The notes under the pieces: generated by a model
Database searches by the model: none
Told to the model about the DNA's origin: nothing
The model's input: the letters and a program-made list of their open reading frames with translations, nothing else
Made by a program: the position numbers and the translations under genes
In this document: positions 49,430 to 61,592 of the stretch, in pieces
Position numbering within the stretch: position 1 is the first letter of the stretch
Layout of the letters: every line of letters starts with the position of its first letter
Assembly (NCBI GenBank): GCA_964017155.1
Contig: OZ024858.1
Location: 30,688,687 to 30,752,686, forward strand
Direction of reading: 5' to 3'
Source: Oasisia sp. SBJ-2009
Lineage: Eukaryota; Annelida; Polychaeta; Sabellida; Siboglinidae
DNA: 64,000 nt

Positions 49430-50221
49430 CAGTGATACCTGTCTTTTAGGGACACCTGTGGGACCGAGCAAAAGTGTCCCTACATCGCAGGTGTCCTCTC
49501 ATCAGAGGGACAAGAATTACAGACAATTGTTTTGGAACATATTTACAATCTTTATTAACCTCCACCACACCAATACCCACAACATATATACATACATAGC
49601 ACTGAAAAATCAAGAAGTCAGTAAACTATGTCCTTGGCCACAATGTCTCCACATCTCACTTCGCAGTGAAAACGTCTGTGATTGACTTCTGCTTTGCGAA
49701 GGTTGCCTGCTTAATGCAGTGTTCTTGGACAAGACCCTGCACTGTCGTGACGGCGTCCAGCATGGCTGCATTTCCAGTGCGTGTTGCATAGTCCACAACT
49801 CAACACTTGTCTCTTCCCTTCGCTTGCCCTCACTAGATACGCGTGCTTAGCGAACACAATGTAAAACGGAATGTAAAACAGCTGTGGGTTGAACTCGCAC
49901 GGGTTGCTCGCGGTCTCTTGAGATTCGACAAAAACAACACTCCCAGCATGCACTGTGCAGTACAGGAAATGTGCGACGCCATCTTTAAAAATATTGTATA
50001 CAAAAATAAAATGTTGTTTATTTTGAAGAAGAAAACACACGGTATGAGTGTCCGCTTTTGCAGTGGAATAATAATTTTTAAAAATTGTCCGCGGCCGCGT
50101 TCAGTAGGTGTCCGCTGATCTGAGGGACAGATCCGTTGAAAATCAATCGGGACCTCGGAAAAGTGTCCGTACATCGTAGATGGTCGCTCATCTCGGGGGC
50201 CGCTGAAGACAGGTACCACTG
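49430..50221. mobile_element. Tigger/pogo-like non-autonomous transposon, 792 bp
   Basis: Ends CAGTGATACCTGTCTT (49430) and its inverse AAGACAGGTACCACTG (to 50221) are each flanked by TA (49428-49429, 50222-50223). The match continues inward through GGGAC, AAAAGTGTCC and ACATCG words. The TIR style and TA target fit the pogo/Tigger branch of Tc1/mariner. It is CpG-rich inside a CpG-poor intron, as expected of a fairly recent arrival. It contains a fossil transposase tail on the minus strand. Confidence 0.8.
49656..49796 (-). pseudogene. Tigger-like transposase C-terminus fossil
   Basis: The minus strand reads 46 codons ending ATFAKQKSITDVFTAK and a TGA stop, with AMLDAVTTVQGLVQEH before it. 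Tigger and CENP-B-related transposases often end in a similar QxSITDFF-type tail. No DDE catalytic region remains. Confidence 0.55.
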
Positions 50222-53200
50222 TACTACGGCATAAAGAAATTCACAACACCAGATGTTTACAGCATTTGTTTCATTAATTAATTTAACTCAAATGAAAAGT
50301 AAGATACACTGTAATTGTGTTAACTTATGTCTCTGTCCAGACGCCTAATGTCTTAATTGTGTTTGTCGTTTGAAATTGATTGACCCTTTAAAATTAGTTT
50401 CATCCATTTCTAGAAATAGAAAATGTATTCAGACTGAAGTATTTGAAATACCTGTCTTAGCATTTATGTCTCATTTGATCAGTGTTGCAGATATTTATAG
50501 GAAACAAAAGAAAAATTAGATTATATGTTTCTTTGACATGAATATTAGTAAACATAATTGAGCTGGTGCCACAAACTAAAGTACAATAGTAACTTATGTG
50601 CGTGTGCTATTTCCCCACACCATTATTATCTTGTGGTAGATATATAATATGACCTAATAGTGCAATTAGTAATGAGTAAAGTGCATTGATCAACATGCTG
50701 ATACTGCCTGAATATGCACAAGCTGTCGCAATATAATGGCCATTAAAAGCATCGCTATATATACAGCCTAGTTAATGTCCTGCATTATTAATTTATCAGC
50801 ATATGGTTTCTTTGTGATCATAATGCATAACTGTTGTCAATGGATCCTGTACATAGTTATGTGGAACTCCTCATGAATACTTGGACTTGGCCAGAGCATT
50901 GACTTCTTGAGGGAGGGGAGGGGGGGGGGGGGTGTTTGGTTAAGCAGTTTGTTATTGCCCTTAGAACTTAGGACTGTTTACAGACTCATATATACTTTTG
51001 TTTACACAGGTTATTAATTGGTTGTCTAGCTATAAAATGTGATGGCTGTCACATGAGTTCATATTGTATTTGATTTAATGAAATGTAGTACAATGATTCA
51101 TAAAGTACACCAGAATCAGCCACTGTCATTTGACACACCTAGAAACAGATTTAGAGGAGACCTGGTTGGCTTTTTGATAATGAATATTTTTATTATTTAT
51201 AAATGGATAAATGTGTTTTTTCATTTAAGGAAGACTGAAGGATCTGACGGGATATAAGTGAATAAAATGTGTAGATTAAATATACGAAAGAATGCATTCT
51301 TTATAAATCATCAAATGCACAATGAGGGTGAAATACACGTAGATAAGAAGACTTAAGACAAGCAAACTGGTTCTTTGTTCACCCCCCTTCTGGTACTTCT
51401 GTTTTCAACACTAAATACCATTCAAATTAAAATATTTTATTGGGTGTAATTGGTGCCATTCAAATACACACATTATTATATATCAGTGTACATAATTGTA
51501 TCATCTACCTATTATTACCAGAGGACCTGTTCCTGACCTGTTTGGTTGAAGTACAATCACCTGATCAGATGTATGATTAGTGCCTCGTTATGCTGAAGGA
51601 GTATTTAGCCTCCACACATCAGTGGTGGGGGTCACTTGTGCAGGGAAACAGACAGGATAGGTTTCTTTATGACAAGCACAGCTGTATAATAACCAAAATT
51701 ATGTTTTTCCTGACCACAGATAATGACCAACCTAAACTATGATAATTACATATCTTGTTAATACATGCTGCCAATCTTTTTCAGGATATACATTGGTGGA
51801 GCTATACATGTAAGTTGTGAATGCTATAGTGTACATATGTGAATTGTTTACCTGTAGAAGTTGATTAGATACATGAAGTGTTGTTCTTGGGTCCAGAATG
51901 TGACTTTAAAGACATTTCCAAACAGACTGAAACACCATTATACTTAGAGATCAGTGGCAGAGCTGTATGTTTTCTCTTATGTTGTTTTCTCTAGCAAATC
52001 AAATTACAATCAATATAAATATAGTTTTCACCAGCACACAGTTTGCAAGGACACAATTTGCATGAAAATTGGGAAAATGTAATTTTGTTAAAGTTTGGTC
52101 AGAAATTGTACTTTGATACAATGCTTGCACAGCAAAGAAGACACAAGATAAATGTTTGTGTTACCTTATCTAGAGCTATAAATATACAGCTAAATGTAGC
52201 CATGAAATTGTACACTAACTATAAATAAGGTAAACATTAATTATACATGCAAGTAATAAATAATATTTATTTATTGTATACCTGTTCGGCATATAGGTAC
52301 AGGTAAAATAGATCAAGGTATCGCATTCCGAGGTGGGCACACTGTGATTAGATGGATTTAGACAAGTGAGGTATCTGAGCACAGGAAACTCTCTAGTACC
52401 ATCTGCCCACATATTCTACCGGTCACTCACGTGAACCTGTCATCAGCCAGACTTGTGGGCTACATTGGGCACACTTTGGCATTCACGCTGCATGTTTGTG
52501 ACATAACACACCAAGTGTATATGTCTTCCTCGGGAAGATGTGGGTGCATGGTGAAGCTGGGCAGGATTCAGCTACACCTGAGAATGCTTTCTCCTGTAGT
52601 ACTGGTTGTGTTTATAGGGTGCTTATTTTATATTTTAGACACATGTGTACATTATTATGTTTTCTGTATACCATGGGTTATGGTCAACTTCCTAATATGG
52701 TCACCTTGCTTTAAAGGTCAATCTACAGTATTTTTTAAGAAGCATGTTGTATGTGTGCATGCGAGAGTAATGTGGGTGAATGAATGGTACATGCTTGCAT
52801 GCAAGTACACAGTTTATAGTCACTTTTGTAATACAGTCACCTGCCTATTAGAACAGTCCCAAATTATGCCTAGCATTCAGGTCACTTTGTGCTGATTTCA
52901 GTGGCAACTAAAACATAAAGCTTCAACTGCATATTGTGATTTCTGTGGTATCTTAATAAATTGACTACAGTAGTTTTTAATATTTACACTAATCATCCTG
53001 GGGGATATATCCAGTATTGCTCCATCCCTGTTGCCATGGTTCACCACTAACATACATCAGGCTCCGGCAATTTTACTCCGGAGCAGCTCGGAGCTCTTCT
53101 CTGGGAGGTCCACACGATCTGGTTTCACACTAATATAGTACAACATCGCCAGGCCTTGTACACAAGCTGTGGACTCAGTATACAGCTGGGCCTTAACTGG

Positions 53201-53336
53201 TAGTGCCAGGAGAATTCACTCCCACAGCGGCTTTTGAGAAAGGTGTATCGTATTCGAGTCAGGAAACCTTCTGCGCAAAACTTGCCAGGTTGAATGTTAA
53301 CATAGTCAACATAATAATCAACATAATCAGTATTGG

Positions 53337-53338
<2 letters not shown>

Positions 53339-53435
<97 letters not shown>
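53339..53435. repeat. (AT)n microsatellite
   Basis: AT run with one ACAT interruption. Confidence 0.97.
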
Positions 53436-54355
53436 AAGATTTTAAGCATGCACATAGTAAACAACACCACTCATTAAAGTGGAACAAATCACCATAATCT
53501 GTTTGGATAAGTAGGCACAACATATGACCCTCCTATCCTGGGCAAGCTGGTGTAAGCATGCTGTCCTTGGCAAAACACAGAGAAGAAAGAATGACCTCAA
53601 ATTATATGTCAAGTCAGACACACTGATGGGGAGGACAGATTTTTAAAGGGCATACTCCTTCCTCCTACATACACCCCGCCCAGGTTCAACATAATTTTGT
53701 GTTCTACATGGGTTGCTGAAACATTGTCCCTGTTTGCAGGTGTACATACATATAATTCCTGAATGAATCAACTTAGGTTAAAGTTGAATACCGGTACATA
53801 CAAAGTCTTTGCTCATTTGGTTTCAGGATTTGTATTCCACCAGAGTTTGTGTCAATAGTCTAGGGTTACAAATATGATGTAACGTGAGCTTTATCACTGC
53901 CTTTAGACATAACATGTAAGCTGATACTGAGCTATTATGCTAAGGAGTAAGTACAGATGGCATGCAGATTAGTTTCAGACCTTCTGCAAGTAGCTGCGGG
54001 TAATATTATAAACAGCTTAGAAACTTCATGGACACTTGTTATGTGAACTCAATACAACCTTCAACAATTGTAATCAACCCATTCATGAATCTTGCATGCA
54101 GAAATGAAAATGGTCTGCAAATAAATATGTACAGGTGTATTGTAATTATGATTATCCTAACTACCTGGTATACAGTAACCATAATTGTTTTCTGAACTAA
54201 GCTGTGATTCTTATTGGTAATTTCTTGATCAGTAAACTGCAGCAACAACAGACACATAAGTCTGTCAACATTCTTCCTACTAGATACACGAGGTACCACT
54301 CACTCACGGCAGAGGAAAACGTATTTTGTACGTATCCATGGTAACCTATACTTAC

Positions 54356-54424
54356 CTCCCGCCATTCCAGCTTATTGGTTAGCGTGGCGCCGTGGCCAGG
54401 TGTTTTTGCTTTGCAAATAAACAT
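54356..54424 (-). CDS. Weak candidate minus-strand first exon in a CpG-rich patch
   Basis: ATG at 54424-54422 opens MFICKAKTPGHGATLTNKLE and reaches an excellent donor, GGGAG|GTAAGTAT (GT at 54355-54354), after 23 codons. The surrounding 54.29-54.48 kb is CpG-rich in an otherwise CpG-poor domain and contains an ATTGG (CCAAT complement). It could be an antisense or intronic transcript start. The protein is unrecognised. Confidence 0.27.
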
Positions 54425-54967
54425 GTTGTTTGGTGCACTTCGATAATGGTTCCTCGTTCGCACATTTCTTACAGCTGACGTACAGCTGTTTTGGACCCTA
54501 GTTTAAGTACACACAGAGAGCAATTGGGGGCTGATGCTTATAATTGACACATATCAAAGTCAATACATACTGGTCTTTGAGATTTTCCAGAGTTAAAACC
54601 TAACTTGAAGGCAGAGTAACGATGATGAGCTAATGTTCTAGTATCCAGGGTACAAACCATCGTATGAGACCAACGGTATTCACTGAAAACACCAATGCAA
54701 TGAGATTTTATAAAACAAACACCTTTGCCACATTCATCACAGCCACAGACACCTTCAAGTGAAGGCTGACCACTCAGTAGCTCTTTAAACGAACCCCATC
54801 CTGTACCACATACGTAAGGTTTATAGTCATCAACTTCATGTACAATGTATAATCACGACGGAAGGGTCAGAGAGAGGCACAAAGCTCCAGAGTGGGTTTA
54901 TGCACTTCTTCAACGGAAGATACATACTGAGTTCGACCATTTTAATTAAATTGTCTTCTTGTTGCAG

Positions 54968-55111
54968 ATTGTTCCTGACTGTACAAATCACATGACCGCC
55001 CACCCACAATTTCACCAGAAGACACACAGAAGACAAGAGAAGACAAGAGTTCCTGCAACTGCTGTGGAAGCCTTCACAAACAAGCAGAATACCCGAGAAT
55101 TAAGGCTTGAT
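54968..55111 (+). other. Possible exon 4 of the PDZ gene, non-coding or read-through
   Basis: A strong acceptor (ttgtcttcttgttgcag, ending 54967) opens a stretch that, joined in phase to exon 3, stays open for 47 codons after the exon 3 TAG (IVPDCTNHMTAHPQFHQ and on) to TAA at 55109-55111. The downstream AATAAA at 56930-56935 could end the transcript. Most simply this is 3'UTR; a stop at the last junction would escape decay. Confidence 0.35.
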
Positions 55112-55604
55112 TAATATCGATAATTATGATGTTCTTAATGTAAATGTATTGTCAATTCTAGGGTTGTCCTTCTTACTGCCAGGTTCTGTTTGAGGGTCTC
55201 AATTTCTGCAAATATCTCATGGTGCCAAATGTCTGTAAATATGTATCATTTAGAGCACTCTAGATACAGCATTTTAGGTAGTTTGTCTTACTGGTGATGT
55301 CCAATTTTATGGCATACAAACGGGTCACGCTACACAACCAAAAGAGACCGTGAAACGTGTTTCAAATGAAAGTGAAAGAAATGTCTTTTTATAATAGCAT
55401 GTGCGCTGCCCGTCACCAAGTCACCAAATACTTGGGCGATGTACAAATCACATGCAAAGTTGACTCGTATGGTTCATGTACATACAACTTTAGAAGTAGA
55501 ATTACACTGACTGCTTTGTTACCTGATGTTTCTTGACTATTCTCAAACATTGACTGTTACATGTATGTGAACATAGCATTTGATGTCAGCTGTGTTTTGT
55601 TTAG

Positions 55605-55701
55605 CACGTTAAAAAAATGGGCTATATTAGGTACTCCACAGTTGACTATCAGCATGATAGTCAACTGTGGAGTACCTAATATAGCCCATTTTTTTAACGT
55701 G
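55605..55701. repeat. Perfect hairpin, 47-bp stem, 3-base loop
   Basis: 55605-55651 is the exact reverse complement of 55655-55701, loop gca. No mismatch in either arm and no obvious target duplication (flanks ttag and tact). Confidence 0.97.
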
Positions 55702-56115
55702 TACTGTAGGACATACGTGGCAATAATTTAAATTAAGATGACAGTTATGTTTTCCATACATTTCTGGTAAGTAACAATGGTTTCTTCTTTGCTTATAATT
55801 AAAATTGATCACTTAATTTATGCATGGCATATCTTGTTGCTGTATCCACACTTGACGAAAGTGTTTTGTCTTTGCACTTCAAGCAGTAATCATTAGGTAC
55901 TTTAACGTGTGACTTTATATATAAATAGCATATTGTATCATATATACAAGTGTTGACTGACACGTTAATATGTGTTTTGACGAATTGCATTACTCTATTT
56001 ATTTATGCGTATTTGAAACTATGATCTGGTTGTCTTACTCGTTGTATTGATGCAGCTAAGGAAAACACTTATACTGTGCAATTTGGTCTTGCATGTCATG
56101 TAAATGCAGTAAATT

Positions 56116-56178
<63 letters not shown>

Positions 56179-58310
56179 TATACATATATATATATAGCTG
56201 GAAACATGGTGGCTGATTCAGGAACCATCGTGTTGAACATTGAATCAGTTGTAAGGAGTGACGTTTAAACAGGTTATTCTTTATTGACACAACGTTATGA
56301 TGATAGATCGCGTTGCGGTACTGCATCAACAAGACAAGAGTAGAAATGCACTGATTGCATTGTCTAAATGTCTGTGCACCTTCACATATTTACTCTGGAA
56401 ACCTTCCAAATAACGCGTGGGTCGACATTGTTTACAACGTGCTTTTAACAGCAGCTGGTGTATCAGCGCGTAGTCGTTGTACGCGTGGAGAGATTTCCGC
56501 GTCCGTCTGTCACGATATGTAGCCGCGTGTTTGCCAGCAATAACTGATAAATAATACCGTTGACAACACAGTTTGCTGTGTAGCGCATTGCCTGTTTTAC
56601 TGCGTAGAGAACTCTGACAGTCAGCCAGACAATAGAAGACACGTGTCAAGGCATCGCCTTACAAGAAGTGTAGTCACCGTTCTGTTTGTGCAATGTGATT
56701 TTACGACTATTATTTCTTGTCAACATGTTACCTGATCTTGCTACCACGTTTAAGTGTTTTTATCGACGCAATTCACTAAAGGTTTTTAATTTTACCGATG
56801 TTGTACAGTAGATGTGATATAGTATGTATTCAGGTGACCTCATCCTCGGTGATGGCCTAAGGTGTACCGTGGAGAGATGTCATTTTGCATTTGTCACAGT
56901 ATTACTTTGAATTATGGTAAAGTTGTTGAAATAAAATGTACGTTGTTCCTGAGAAAACGTGTGTTTGTTAAAATCGTTAATGCGTTACCATGCCTTTTGA
57001 GCGACAATAGATCACCACAGATGTAAACAGACCACGCTAGTAGTCCACGGGGAGTGACTGATGATCTAACTCCATGTAGATCACTTATCCACAAATGCAT
57101 TTATTGTGTAATGTGAATAATGCGTTGCCTATTCAAGTCTACACTCAACATTAATCATCAGACACAAGCGAACGCTGACAAACGCAGTACTTGTGGTGCA
57201 TGGCCACGACCACGTGGAAGGAATGGGTGCCGACCGGTTGACCAGGGGAAGAGAAGAGCCAGACCAAGAGTGAGCTGGAAGGAACGCACAGTGAACGCTT
57301 TGGAAAGATTGACAGAGAGTGGAGAATGACAGCGAAAGGTAGAGAGGAATGAACATGTTGGTGAAGATGGCAGTACATGATACGCGAGGAACAACTCAAA
57401 TCGGGATCAAAGTAAGATATTCAGCCCCGACATAGAGGGAAACGAGAGAACCATCTACGAAAATACTATATCAAACAGCCATAACACTTTAGAGTTGACA
57501 TCTTGCAATTATAGGTCCAACCCACCAAAACAAAGAACATGGTTATTATAGTACTTTAACATAGCCATTGTTTTCTAAATCCTTTTCTTCGATGGTATCG
57601 TAACTGAGGGTGTAGGGAATCCTGGTCTTTTACATTTGGGCGTTCACATTTCGCACTGAAAAATAAAACCTTTTGTTTCACGAAGTTCACATTATTGTGG
57701 TTATCATATTCCACAAAGTTCACGAAGAAAGTGATATCTCACCCACTGTTCAAAAGGAAATATATTTTAATTCACACTATTGCACCTCATCACGAATCAC
57801 AGATAAAAAAAGCTTTCACGTTTCACGAGGAAATAAATTTGCAACTCACGGATCACGAAAATACCCTCTGCACCCCTTTGTAATTGCTTTACCGTTTCGT
57901 CCACGTTACCTGGAAGCAGATTGGGCGTCGCACCACATTTGATCACACACAGGTATGAAAACCGGTCATTTGGTTTGTCTACGACAATTGCTGCACATGC
58001 CGTCACACTCACCATTTGAGAGCCGGGCCTTTGATTTAGCCTGATACGTATCAGCAACAATTAAAATGCATTTAAATATTAGTTAGACCGTAATCTCTAG
58101 GTACACCGCCCAGGAGCAATATATTTCAATTATATCTAGTATGTTGTATACCTAATTAAAGGTTATCTGTACAAGACGCATTATCGATGCAGAATGTTTC
58201 GGGTGCACTGGTTATTATTTAAAGTCGAAAACGACCACTTGCTAGAATATATCACGATTTCTCCAGACCCGTTCTTATTTATTTAAATGAAATTGTGTTG
58301 ACTGATAAAC
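55702..58310. other. No gene established
   Basis: Includes an (AT)n tract (56117-56196). A 57120-57329 plus-strand frame rich in Arg (GRNGCRPVDQGKRRARP, then SWKERTVNALERLTESG) could be a retroelement tail or chance. AATAAA lies at 56930-56935. Confidence 0.4.
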
Positions 58311-58378
58311 ATGTATAAAATATCGACTATTTCTCGAAATATATCATGTCACTTGACATGGAGTAGCACAGCAAGGAT

Positions 58379-58589
58379 GTCTTCCACAGCGGCATCTTCA
58401 ACCAGGGAACCCGTTCGTAGTCAATCTCATATCCTTAACCAGCCAAATTCCCACATCGGCGATTCGAAGATAAATAACAGCATCGCGTCGCACGAGGATC
58501 CAATCTATCAGAATCGGGCACAATACAAGAGTCGATCCAACGACAAACAGGCGCCTGATTTCGATTGTCCTTGTGCCAGAGCTCGATGA
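58379..58589 (+). CDS. Candidate terminal exon with a PIYQN tyrosine motif
   Basis: After an acceptor-like tagcacag (about 58366-58373), a frame runs to TGA at 58587-58589. It is Ser/Asn/Gln-rich and contains EDPIYQNRAQYKS and a Cys pair near the end. PIYQN is typical of receptor tails (pYxN docking), and the composition resembles the tail exon at 29 kb. The acceptor has a poor pyrimidine tract and no upstream exon was found. Confidence 0.28.
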
Positions 58590-58804
58590 AGATCAGCACT
58601 TGACAGATGCCGGCATACTGTGCGACTGATCATTTGACACTATCTCTTAACGTCCTTTCAGGCTTCAAAGAACGATTGCATTGGGCGAATGTTACTAGCT
58701 ATACTAAAAAGCCGACATCAGTTTTTGGTTTTCTAAATCTTCATTCATAAGGCAAGTCTTGTTGTTTTTGTTTGAAATTGAAGTTTTCATAAAATGTTAC
58801 TCCA

Positions 58805-58807
<3 letters not shown>

Positions 58808-58873
<66 letters not shown>
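58808..58873. repeat. (AT)n microsatellite
   Basis: Pure AT run ending in ATACATA. Confidence 0.97.
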
Positions 58874-58877
<4 letters not shown>

Positions 58878-59274
58878 ATACTTATATATCGCCAAATCTA
58901 GTTAAAATTATTCATGGTGTTTACGCGTACATCATGTAGTAGATATAAATTTAAATAATGGCTTAAACATGTGACTAAAAAAATTAATGTTTCAAATATT
59001 ATCTTTACGAATGTTACACAGCCACAACTTCACAGTTCAGGTATTGTCACTAGAGCAGTTAAACGTTTGGTTTAACATGCATATAGTGTTAGAATGTCGA
59101 GGAGGCGGGGCATAAGATTCGAGCTTTTAAAAGCGTGATTAGTTTGCCACGTAGGGACTCGGTACGTTATTAAAAATCTATTTCCCGAGCCAAATCCAGA
59201 TACACCCCACTGCCACAAACCCGGTTCCACGAAAATAAAACGGTGCGATCCGTGATTCCTGTGATTTAAAAGAA

Positions 59275-59279
59275 ACACA

Positions 59280-59316
<37 letters not shown>

Positions 59317-59656
59317 GGGGTATGTATAGATATCCACACCCACCCACACCCACACCCACACCCACACCCACACCCACACCCACACCCACACCCACACCCA
59401 CACCCACACCCACACCCACACCCACACCCACACCCACACCCACACCCACACCCACACCCATCCGCACGCGCACGCGCACGCGCACGCGCACGCGCACGCG
59501 CACGCGCACGCGCACGCGCACGCGCACGCGCACGCGCACGCGCACGCGCACGCGCACGCGCACGCGCACACGCACACGCACACGCACACGCACACGCACA
59601 CGCACACGCACACGCACACGCACACGCACACGCACACGCACACGCACACGCACACG
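59275..59656. repeat. Compound array: (ACGC)n, (ACACCC)n, (ACGCGC)n, (ACACGC)n
   Basis: Four blocks: ACGC 59276-59314, ACACCC 59335-59460, GCACGC about 59463-59568, ACACGC about 59569-59656. The last three share a hexamer register and differ by one base per step. Long open frames on both strands here are composition artefacts. Confidence 0.96.
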
Positions 59657-59941
59657 CTCTACATTAGGCACCTCCACTGATATACAGGACTGGGGATACA
59701 TGTATTGTGCCGCCATCTGGCGAATAACATGAGCATTACGATATCCATCGGCCTACCAACAATTACTTAGTGTGGCTGGTTGTCTTCTCGATTCACTACA
59801 GTGATTATAATTATCCGGGCAACCTCGCAAGCCAGGGGCTGTTGCACCACGTAAGAGAAGAGCTGGTACTGGCGTAATCAGCCGCAGTGACCCCTGGCGC
59901 GAGACGATGTAAAAGCCTTCACTCAACCAACGACAGCCGTT

Positions 59942-60447
59942 TTACACACGAGTAACCTGGTCCTTCACGACGAAATGAGGATGTGTTGCTGCTAAGACCT
60001 TACTAATCGTTTCTATATAGAATGAGCCGTAGTGATGATAAATGAAACGGTCTATTTCCATGAAGATTGCAATAGGTTTGTCTACGCAGGCCATGTGTAG
60101 AGGAAAATGTCCTTCCCCATCCGATGTAAAAGCATCCTTTCTGATGGCAGATATAATATGTTGAAACCGTTGCAAGTACTGACATATCTCAGATTTCGCA
60201 CAGCACCCGTTGAGAAAATATTCAGATTGTTCTGTCTCAACAAGAGCCCGTCCCTTGTAGATACCGTCCGCCACACTTCAGTAGGATCTAAGTCTAGTGG
60301 AACATTCCGGTCATCACACAATTCATTCAGCCCAGCCATCATGATGTCGGCCACATCTTGGAATTCGGTAACAAAGAAATGTTTCAAAATGTTTCCAGAT
60401 GTCACCTTTGTATCGGACATACATGAGAACCCCGCAATATACATCAC
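59942..60447 (-). pseudogene. Unrecognised minus-strand coding fragment, frame change inside
   Basis: One frame reads HFFVTEFQDVADIMMAGLNE and on to LDLDPTEVW (60447 to about 60275). A second frame continues with GRALVETEQSEYFLNG, EGHFPLHMAC and IDRFIYHHYGS to a stop at 59942. Both halves look protein-like and meet near 60275, suggesting one broken exon or two spliced pieces. GHFPLHMAC faintly recalls an ankyrin repeat, but no second repeat follows. No ATG is evident. Family unknown. Confidence 0.3.
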
Positions 60448-60690
60448 CCTTCTACTACATTTATGTCAACAGTTTGACACGTTTTCATGTTTGACGGACT
60501 TTCGGTGGCGGCCATCTTGGATTTCGGTAGTTAGAAAAGTTTCAAAATGTTTTTACATGCCACCACCGTGTCGGGTATACATGAAAACCCATAATAGACA
60601 TCAAAATTATACATATACTACATTCCTAGCAAAAATTAGATGTATTACCTATATGCATGGCGGCCATTTTGTAAAATGGCGGTTTCGCGC
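60340..60690. repeat. Diverged direct repeat, about 165-170 bp, with GGCGGCCAT cores
   Basis: Two units share caaaatgtttccagatg/caaaatgttttta, gtatcggacatacatgaga/gtgtcgggtatacatgaaa and a ccc.ataatagacatca block. ggcggccatcttg lies at about 60508 and ggcggccattttg at about 60660. Confidence 0.6.
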
Positions 60691-60797
60691 CTTTCGCTGT
60701 GAATTTCGAAATTCACCTAGAAGATCCTTGAAACCAGGTGTACCATATACTCAAATCAGCTATCAAAATAAAAAAAATGCATACGGGTTTCTATAAC

Positions 60798-60799
<2 letters not shown>

Positions 60800-60873
<74 letters not shown>
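60800..60873. repeat. (AT)n microsatellite
   Basis: Pure AT run. Confidence 0.97.
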
Positions 60874-60875
<2 letters not shown>

Positions 60876-61040
60876 AGTTCAGTATCAGAAGCGGGTCCTT
60901 CCAGGTGGGGCCGACAAATGAGGGCTTAATATTTCTAAGGCACGCAGTTCCAAAGTATGCGAGGCACACAGTGGACCCGGTCGGAGAGAAAAACTGTAGA
61001 AGAAGACGACATGAAGCTGGCCGGGAACAGAGTTAACTTA

Positions 61041-61592
61041 CGTCACGTCACGTCACGTCACGTCACGTCACGTCACGTCACGTCACGTCACGTCACGTCA
61101 CGTCACGTCACGTCACGCCACGCCACGCCACGCCACGCCACGCCACGCCACGACACGACACGACACGACACGACACGACACGACACGACACGACACGACA
61201 CGACACGACACGACACGACACGACACGACACGACACGACACGACACGACACGACACGACACGACACGACACGACACGACACGACACGACACGACACGACA
61301 CGACACGACACGACACGACACGACACGACACGACACGACACGACACGACACGACACGACACGACACGACACGACACGACACGACACGACACGACACGACA
61401 CGACACGACACGACACGACACGACACGACACGACACGACACGACACGACACGACACGACACGACACGACACGACACGACACGACACGACACGACACGACA
61501 CGACACGACACGACACGACACGACACGACACGACACGACACGACACGACACGACACGACACGACACGACACGACACGACACGACACGACACG
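61041..61592. repeat. Pentanucleotide array, about 110 units, three successive variants
   Basis: CGTCA units (about 61041-61115), then CGCCA (about 61116-61150), then CGACA (about 61151-61590). Only the third base of the unit changes, and each variant forms one block. Confidence 0.97.

Larger units (their letters stand above)
46102..54967 (+). other. Probable intron 3 of the PDZ gene
   Basis: Mostly CpG-poor. It contains G runs at 47664-47682 and about 50908-50931, the Tigger-like element (49430-50221), an AT tract (53339-53435) and a small CpG-rich patch with a minus-strand candidate exon (54.29-54.48 kb). If splicing does not occur after exon 3, this is intergenic DNA. Confidence 0.45.

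Noticed and set aside
52431..52895. 154-codon plus-strand frame with hydrophobic part
   Set aside because: Opens with GTG, AT-rich composition, no recognisable domain or splice sites, lies in a probable intron.
59072..59732. Long open frames of alternating residues (VRV, TPTP, CVCV) on both strands
   Set aside because: Produced by the hexanucleotide array, which lacks stop codons in most frames.
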